NCBI GenBank assembly: GCA_934647305.1
Contig: CAKUFI010000016.1
Location: forward strand, 1-43,304
DNA from: an uncultured Clostridia bacterium
Lineage (GTDB): Bacteria; Bacillota; Clostridia; Christensenellales; Aristaeellaceae
Direction of reading: 5' to 3'
Length of the DNA: 43,304 bases
The notes beneath the pieces were generated by a model, which had not been told where the DNA came from, made no database searches, and worked only from the letters and a program-made list of their open reading frames with translations. The position numbers were made by a program, and so were the translations under genes. Positions 39,384 to 43,304 of the stretch are shown here, one piece after another (position 1 is the stretch's first letter; every line of letters begins with the position of its first letter).

Positions 39384-41114
39384 CTATTCGCCGCCCTCCT
39401 GCAGCCGCTCGACCAGGCGGCGCATGTACTCGCGCGCCTCCTGCTGCTGCATGAAGCTCTCCTCGGGCGAGGTCTGCCGGTCGCCCATGAGCTGCACGAA
39501 CTGGCTGACCTTGAGCCCCAGCGCCTGCTGCATGTCCTGATCGGAGCCCTTGGGGCTGACCAGGTAATAGCACAACAGCGAATCCTGCTGCCCGATGCGG
39601 TGGGCGCGGTCCTCGGCCTGGGAGTGCACGGCGGGCGACCAGTCCAGCTCGCCGAAGACCACGCAGGTCGCCCTTTGCAGGTTCAACCCGCTGGCTGAGC
39701 GCAGGGAGATCACGCACAGGTTGGTGCGCCCGTCCATGAAGGCGTGCAGCGCGGCGTCCTTCTGGGCGTCGTTTTCGCGCCCGGTGATGAAGACCGGGCG
39801 ATAGCCCTTCAGCTCCTTCTTGTACACGTCCATGACCTTGTGGTGGTGGGCGAAGAGCAGTACCTTCTCGTCGCCCTCGAGCAGCGCCCGCACGAACGCA
39901 CACACGTAGGGCGCCTTGGCGCAGCCGGTGGCCTGCCGCTCGTCCTGGCAGATCTGATCCTCGATCAGCGCGCGCTCGGAGGCGCTCAGGCCGCTCTGAC
40001 GCAGCCTGCGCAGCTTGGGCAGGGTCTCGGCCATCAGCTCGCGGTAGAGCGCGTCGTCCCAGTCGATTTCCTGCACCAGGCGGCGCTTGGGCGGCAGCTG
40101 GGACAGCACCTCCCGCTTGGTGCGGCGCAGCATCAGCCCCTCGTCGCGCAGGTACTCGCCCAGCAGCTCCGGCTTGGCCACGATGCCCGAGCGGTAGCCG
40201 TAGCACCACTCGCGCGAGAAGCTCTCCCAGTCGCCCAGAAAGTGGAAGTCCAGTATGTTGACCACGTTCCAGATCTCGCCGCCCTGATTGTAGATGGGTG
40301 TGCCGGACAGGCCGACGACGTTCTCCGCCGCCGAGGAAATCAGGCTGGCCGCCGAGTACTTTTCGGTGCCGGCGTGGCGCAGCTCCTGCACCTCGTCGAA
40401 GATCACCGTGCGGAAGCCGCACTCGGGCAGGATCTCCTTCCAGCCGCGCAGCAGCAGGTAGTGGCAGATGTACAGGTCGGCCGGAGGCAGGGGATAGGGG
40501 GTCAGGCCCTTGATGACGTGTATGCGCACGCCGCCTTCCAGCGTCAGGAAGCGCTCGGCCTCCCGCTGCCAGTTGCGGATCAGGTGCGGCGGGGCGACGA
40601 TCAGCGCGGGCAGCGCGGCAGTCGCGGCCAGGAAGGCCAGCGCCTGCACGGTCTTGCCCAGACCCATCTCGTCGGCCAGCAGCGCGCGGCGGGAGCGCAG
40701 CAGAAACGCCAGCCCCTCCTGCTGAAAGGGCATCAGCTCGCCGGCGAAGGTTCCCTCGGGCGGCGACACCTGGTCGGGCAGCAGGCGCGCCCTCTCCCGG
40801 GCCACGGCGGCCTCGCGCGCGTCGGCCAGGGATTCCTCCCAGCGCTCGCGGTCGCTCTCCCGGATCTCGAGCGGGTACCTGAGCATCAGCCAGTTCAGGT
40901 CTCCGATCACGCGCCGGTGCGCCGTGAAGCGCGCCACGCCCCGCCCGCGCCCGTCGCAGCCCGGAAACAGCCGCTTGGCCATCTCGGTCACGACCGGGTC
41001 GCCCTTGATCGTCCAGCATTTGCTGCGGCGGTTGTAGCTGAGCGTGCCGTAGGTCTTGCGGGCGGCGTCCGCGTCGCGCAGGTACGCCGGATAGGTGATA
41101 AAGTCGTCGTTCAT
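39384..41114 (-). CDS. SNF2-family (SMARCAL1/HARP-like) DNA-dependent ATPase
   Basis: The 576-residue protein has an N-terminal region of about 125 residues (WTIKGDPVVTEMAKRLFPG resembles the HARP-like segment before the motor of SMARCAL1-type proteins). The two-lobe SNF2 motor follows: Walker A ADEMGLGKT (147-155), motif II FDEVQ (239-243; DEVQ in place of DEAH), SGTP (270-273), then ISLRSASGLNLQ and the arginine-finger motif EDRAHRIGQ. Established: such enzymes anneal or remodel DNA and occur in repair and defence systems. The ATG at 41114 overlaps the nuclease stop (ATGA), so it is coupled to the PD-(D/E)XK gene. Confidence 0.92.
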   Translation of the reverse strand: MNDDFITYPAYLRDADAARKTYGTLSYNRRSKCWTIKGDPVVTEMAKRLFPGCDGRGRGVARFTAHRRVIGDLNWLMLRYPLEIRESDRERWEESLADAREAAVARERARLLPDQVSPPEGTFAGELMPFQQEGLAFLLRSRRALLADEMGLGKTVQALAFLAATAALPALIVAPPHLIRNWQREAERFLTLEGGVRIHVIKGLTPYPLPPADLYICHYLLLRGWKEILPECGFRTVIFDEVQELRHAGTEKYSAASLISSAAENVVGLSGTPIYNQGGEIWNVVNILDFHFLGDWESFSREWCYGYRSGIVAKPELLGEYLRDEGLMLRRTKREVLSQLPPKRRLVQEIDWDDALYRELMAETLPKLRRLRQSGLSASERALIEDQICQDERQATGCAKAPYVCAFVRALLEGDEKVLLFAHHHKVMDVYKKELKGYRPVFITGRENDAQKDAALHAFMDGRTNLCVISLRSASGLNLQRATCVVFGELDWSPAVHSQAEDRAHRIGQQDSLLCYYLVSPKGSDQDMQQALGLKVSQFVQLMGDRQTSPEESFMQQQEAREYMRRLVERLQEGGE

Positions 41115-41491
41115 GGCAGCGCCACCCCCCACAGCCGGTTTACCCCGAACGCGATCAGCGGCTTGCCGCACAGCGTCTCGGGCAGGTGAAAGGCCTTTTC
41201 GCCCACGACGATCAGCGCGCGCAGCCTGTCGCTGGACAGGTACCGAGTGCACTGGGCTAGCAGCGGCCTGCGGGCGATCTTCCCGCGCTTGACCTCGATG
41301 CCTATGTCGCCCACCAGAAAGTCGATCCGGCAGCGGGGGCCCAGCTTTTCCTCGTGAGATACGACAAAGCCGCCCCGTTCCAGTGAGGCGGCGATCAGGG
41401 CGTGCAGGTCGTATTCCGAGCCGGTCGCGGGCACGCGCAGCGTCGAGAGCGCGTCCAGCAGCCGGGTAAGCGTTTCGTCGTTTTGGAGCAT
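41111..41491 (-). CDS. PD-(D/E)XK-type nuclease-like protein
   Basis: The 126-residue protein has the core nuclease motif: Glu38, Asp57 (RIDFLVGD) and IEVKRGK with Glu66 and Lys68, the D-x(n)-E-x-K pattern of metal-dependent nucleases. The C-terminal half (LIVVGEKAFHLPETL, then IAFGVNRLWG) resembles restriction-endonuclease-like small proteins. The ATG at 41491 lies two bases after the stop of the upstream membrane protein gene. The gene ends in a four-base overlap with the SNF2 gene. Tight coupling of a nuclease with a DNA translocase suggests joint action on DNA. It could also be a non-catalytic DNA-binding relative. Confidence 0.78.
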   Translation of the reverse strand: MLQNDETLTRLLDALSTLRVPATGSEYDLHALIAASLERGGFVVSHEEKLGPRCRIDFLVGDIGIEVKRGKIARRPLLAQCTRYLSSDRLRALIVVGEKAFHLPETLCGKPLIAFGVNRLWGVALP

Positions 41492-41493
41492 CG

Positions 41494-42012
41494 TCAGTAT
41501 CCCATGCCGTCGGGCGCGGAGCACTCCGGGCAGCGGGAATAGCCCGCGTCCAGCGCGCGAGAAAGCGTCACCTTGGGCGAATTTTCCTTGACGTAGCGGC
41601 ATTCCTCGCTGTGGTAATACTTGCCGCCGTCGTTGCAGTAGACATAGACCGGGTCGGGCGCCTGCGTGCTCTGGAGCACGATGGGGGTGCGGATGGGGGT
41701 GTAGACCTCGACCACGTCGCGGCCCTCGGGCGCTTCGGGCCCGTAGACCTCGGCCTCGACCGAGGAGCCCACCAGCACGATGCCGCCGTCCGGGCGCTCG
41801 GGCGGGTTGGTCTGGGGCAGAACCAGGAACAGGAGCGCCGCGCAGCACAGAAGCGAGACCGCCATCTTGGTGCGCTTTTTCCAGGGCGTGCGCGTCCACA
41901 TGACGTACAGCCCGGGAAGGAAGCCCAAAAACAGCAGCAAAACAACGCCAACATCGCGTCTGCGTTTTGGCGTCCAGAATCTTCTGCGTCTGTTCGGTCG
42001 TCTTGCGTTCAC
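41494..42012 (-). CDS. Membrane protein with Cys/His zinc-knuckle-like C-terminus
   Basis: The 172-residue protein starts with a very Arg/Lys-rich segment (RRPNRRRRFWTPKRRR). Two close membrane helices follow (about 21-40 and 50-66), then a linker and a C-terminal domain KYYHSEECRYVKE...GYSRCPECS with His134, Cys138, Cys161 and Cys164. This resembles the small metal-binding domain of Ada and of secreted nucleases. The start is GTG 42012 after AAAGGAACG. Longer in-frame starts would lie upstream of the promoter at 42053-42081 and are excluded. It is the first gene of the nuclease-SNF2 operon. A link between membrane and DNA-processing enzymes is possible but unproven. Confidence 0.75.
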   Translation of the reverse strand: MNARRPNRRRRFWTPKRRRDVGVVLLLFLGFLPGLYVMWTRTPWKKRTKMAVSLLCCAALLFLVLPQTNPPERPDGGIVLVGSSVEAEVYGPEAPEGRDVVEVYTPIRTPIVLQSTQAPDPVYVYCNDGGKYYHSEECRYVKENSPKVTLSRALDAGYSRCPECSAPDGMGY

Positions 42013-42052
42013 TTTTGGTTCGTTCCTTTTGGGAATTTTGGGTACCTCATAT

Positions 42053-42081
42053 ATTGTAACGGCTGCGCGCCAAAATGGCAA
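42053..42081 (-). promoter_or_regulatory. Promoter of the membrane protein-nuclease-SNF2 operon
   Basis: TTGCCA (42076-42081), a 17-bp spacer and TACAAT (42053-42058) on the minus strand, 40 bp before the GTG start. Its position rules out longer N-termini for the first gene. Confidence 0.7.
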
Positions 42082-42187
42082 GCCCCCAAAACCCAAAAGT
42101 TTTGATTGCTATTGTTTCGGAAATGTGACATTTGTCGTCTATGCGGAAAATTAATGCAATGCACATCCAAATGGAGAAATGTTCCGG

Positions 42188-42193
42188 TATAAT
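42188..42193 (+). promoter_or_regulatory. -10 box of the J-domain gene promoter
   Basis: A perfect TATAAT lies 52 bp upstream of the GTG start. No good -35 hexamer is found at the usual distance, so an activator or an extended element may be needed. Confidence 0.45.
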
Positions 42194-42245
42194 GACACGT
42201 ATGATGAGAGCGAAGCCATTTCGCCGGAGCAAGGGAGGTGGGCCT

Positions 42246-42752
42246 GTGCAGTCCGCATACGAAGTGCTGGGAGTCAAGATTCACGCGCCGGAGGCGGAGG
42301 TGCGGGAGGCCTATCGCGCGCTTGCCCGCCGCTGGCATCCCGACCGCTTCCCCGAGGGGCCCGAGCGCCTCTGGGCCGAGCAGAAGATGGTCGAGATCAA
42401 CAGGGCCTATAAAGAGGCCATGCAGCTTTCCCGTTCGATGGCAAAGCCCGCCGAGGGCCAGCTGTGCGACGTGCGCCACCTGGTCGAGCTGGGCCAGCTG
42501 ACTGCCGCGCGCCAGGCGCTCATGCGCATTGCGCAGCGTACGGCCGAGTGGAATTACCTGTTCGGCGAGGTGCTGTACCGCCTGGGCGAGTACAAGAAGG
42601 CGGCGCTGTACCTGGGCGTGGCCGTGCACCAGAGCCCGGACAATCCGAAGTACCGCAGCGCCTATGCCGCCGCGCGCACGAATCAGAAGAACATGCTGGG
42701 CGCGATCAAGGGCGCCTTTTCCGCCTGGAAGACGCGCATGGCGAGCCGGTAA
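42246..42752 (+). CDS. J-domain (DnaJ-like) protein with TPR-like tail
   Basis: Residues 2-65 of this 168-residue protein are a J domain with the HPD triad at 31-33 (RRWHPDRF), which stimulates the ATPase of a DnaK-type chaperone. Residues about 85-145 (AARQALMRIAQRTAEWNYL, then FGEVLYRLGEYKKAALYLGVAV) form two TPR-like helical hairpins. The Gly/Phe and zinc-finger domains of true DnaJ are absent, so this is a specialised type III J protein. The GTG at 42246 follows GGGAGGTGGGCCT; the frame is open further upstream across the promoter, which excludes longer forms. No dnaK is in the window. Confidence 0.88.
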   Translation: MQSAYEVLGVKIHAPEAEVREAYRALARRWHPDRFPEGPERLWAEQKMVEINRAYKEAMQLSRSMAKPAEGQLCDVRHLVELGQLTAARQALMRIAQRTAEWNYLFGEVLYRLGEYKKAALYLGVAVHQSPDNPKYRSAYAAARTNQKNMLGAIKGAFSAWKTRMASR

Positions 42753-42772
42753 TCAGCCTGAAAAAAGCGATT

Positions 42773-42796
42773 GGATCCCGATGGGGGTCCTTTTTT
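42773..42796 (+). terminator. Terminator of the J-domain gene
   Basis: GGATCCC (42773-42779) pairs with GGGGTCC (42784-42790, one wobble), followed by six U residues (42791-42796). Confidence 0.8.
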
Positions 42797-42822
42797 AATG
42801 TGCGGCAGTTTTCAGAATCAAG

Positions 42823-42862
42823 AAGCGCTTCCGGGCGAAGAAATCCTCGTCCGAAAGCGCTT
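42823..42862 (-). terminator. Hairpin downstream of the acetyltransferase gene
   Basis: AAGCGCTT at 42855-42862 and at 42823-42830 are self-complementary arms of a longer interrupted stem (also CGG-CGA with TCG-CCG). On the minus strand it is followed by CTTGATTCTG, only moderately U-rich. It probably ends acetyltransferase transcripts. Confidence 0.5.
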
Positions 42863-42872
42863 TGCGCATATT

Positions 42873-43304
42873 CTAGGCCTGTGCTTCCCGCTCCAGCGCG
42901 TCCACGTCGCCCGACTGGATGGCAGTGAGGCATCGGGCAATCCGCTCGCGCGGCCAGTCCCACCACCCAAGCCTCTGCAGCCGCTTTACGGTCTCCTCGG
43001 GGAAGCGGGCGCGGATGGGCCTTGCGGGCACGCCGCCCACGATCGTGTAGGGCGGAACGTCCCTGGTCACCACCGCGCGCGCGCCGATAATCGCGCCGTT
43101 GCCGATGGTCACGCCGGCCAGTATGACCGCCTCGAAGCCCACCCATACGTCGTTTCCGAGCACGATGTCGCCCTTGTTGTCCCACGCGGCGGCGACGTTC
43201 GCGCCCTGAAGCCCCCATTCCTCGCAGATGGACCGTTCCCCCGCGAACAGACAAATAAAAAAGCCCCTGTCGCAGAATAGCGGCGAATTACACGGCCTTG
43301 CTCC
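42873..43304 (-). CDS. CatB/Vat-like hexapeptide acetyltransferase, 5' end outside the window
   Basis: The frame is open to the window edge, so the start is missing. From WDNKGDIVLGNDVWVG onward it matches xenobiotic-type acetyltransferases: left-handed beta-helix repeats (VILAGVTIGNGAIIGARAVV), VTRDVPPYTIVGGVPARPIR, and the tail WWDWPRERI. Established: these trimeric enzymes transfer acetyl groups to drugs or sugars. The residues encoded by about 43220-43304 do not resemble the expected family segment (normally an MNGANH-type stretch containing the catalytic His). They may be diverged, frameshifted at the A-rich 43252-43262, or a different subfamily. Confidence 0.78.
   Translation of the reverse strand, partial: GARPCNSPLFCDRGFFICLFAGERSICEEWGLQGANVAAAWDNKGDIVLGNDVWVGFEAVILAGVTIGNGAIIGARAVVTRDVPPYTIVGGVPARPIRARFPEETVKRLQRLGWWDWPRERIARCLTAIQSGDVDALEREAQA

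Noticed and set aside
41494..42096. 200-residue version of the Cys/His membrane protein
   Set aside because: Its ATG lies upstream of the -10 box at 42053-42058; the GTG at 42012 has a proper ribosome-binding site.
42132..42752. 206-residue version of the J-domain protein
   Set aside because: It would start upstream of the TATAAT at 42188; the GTG at 42246 sits after GGGAGGTGGGCCT and begins exactly at the J domain.

Overview
The window looks like chromosomal DNA of a GC-rich Clostridia-type Firmicute, probably gut- or rumen-associated. By eye it is GC-rich throughout. Genes start with strong GGAGG-type Shine-Dalgarno sequences, GTG and TTG starts are used, and the gene content is Firmicute-like (YesN/YesM-type two-component pair, AzlCD, ECF folate S component, heterodimeric ABC exporter, cytosolic GH10 enzymes). 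No rRNA, tRNA, CRISPR array, transposase or phage gene was seen.

Layout. (1) 175-9672, minus strand: a seven-gene catabolic operon (enolase-superfamily dehydratase, three tandem GH10 paralogues, SDR oxidoreductase, a 648-residue protein of unknown family, RraA-like protein). It is read from a promoter at about 9718-9747. Two tandem direct repeats lie just upstream of that promoter, and a divergent AraC-type regulator (9836-10723) is next door. (2) 11065-15048, minus: MarR regulator plus a two-gene heterodimeric ABC exporter, with two matching palindromic operators over the MarR promoter. (3) 15270-18719, plus: EamA and MFS transporters, then an L,D-transpeptidase. (4) 18931-23169, minus: SAM methyltransferase, azlCD with a secreted transglutaminase-like protein, and a GNAT protein. 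(5) 23932-27558, minus: sensor kinase and response regulator, then a FolT-like ECF S component. (6) 27703-32020, plus: GH13 branching enzyme, YebC, glutamate racemase and a small membrane protein. (7) 32374-35719, minus: GH13 amylase-like enzyme, a protein with two similar barrel-like halves, and a solitary beta-class DNA methyltransferase. (8) 35875-38864, plus: glutaminase-like DUF4965 protein and a GT2-GtrA fusion. (9) 38917-42012, minus: Cys/His membrane protein, PD-(D/E)XK nuclease, SNF2 helicase and DUF3795 protein. (10) a J-domain protein and the 3' part of a CatB/Vat-like acetyltransferase at the window end.

The most unusual thing is not a protein. Most of the longer intergenic stretches (1-110, 3100-3312, 10733-11092, 18749-18939, 19691-20030, 23227-23931, 26973-27006, 32012-32202) are built from a small vocabulary of hairpin modules. 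Loops and linkers are constant between copies, but the stem arms change together, so base pairing is kept while sequence is not. One module ends exactly at, or contains, the stop codon of four unrelated genes, always in the same orientation relative to the gene. Other modules resemble terminators. This is a modular, BOX-like intergenic repeat system under apparent structural selection. A separate 161-bp MITE-like inverted-repeat element lies at 22205-22365.

Calls rest on reading protein motifs, start sites and base pairing by eye. No database search or folding program was run.
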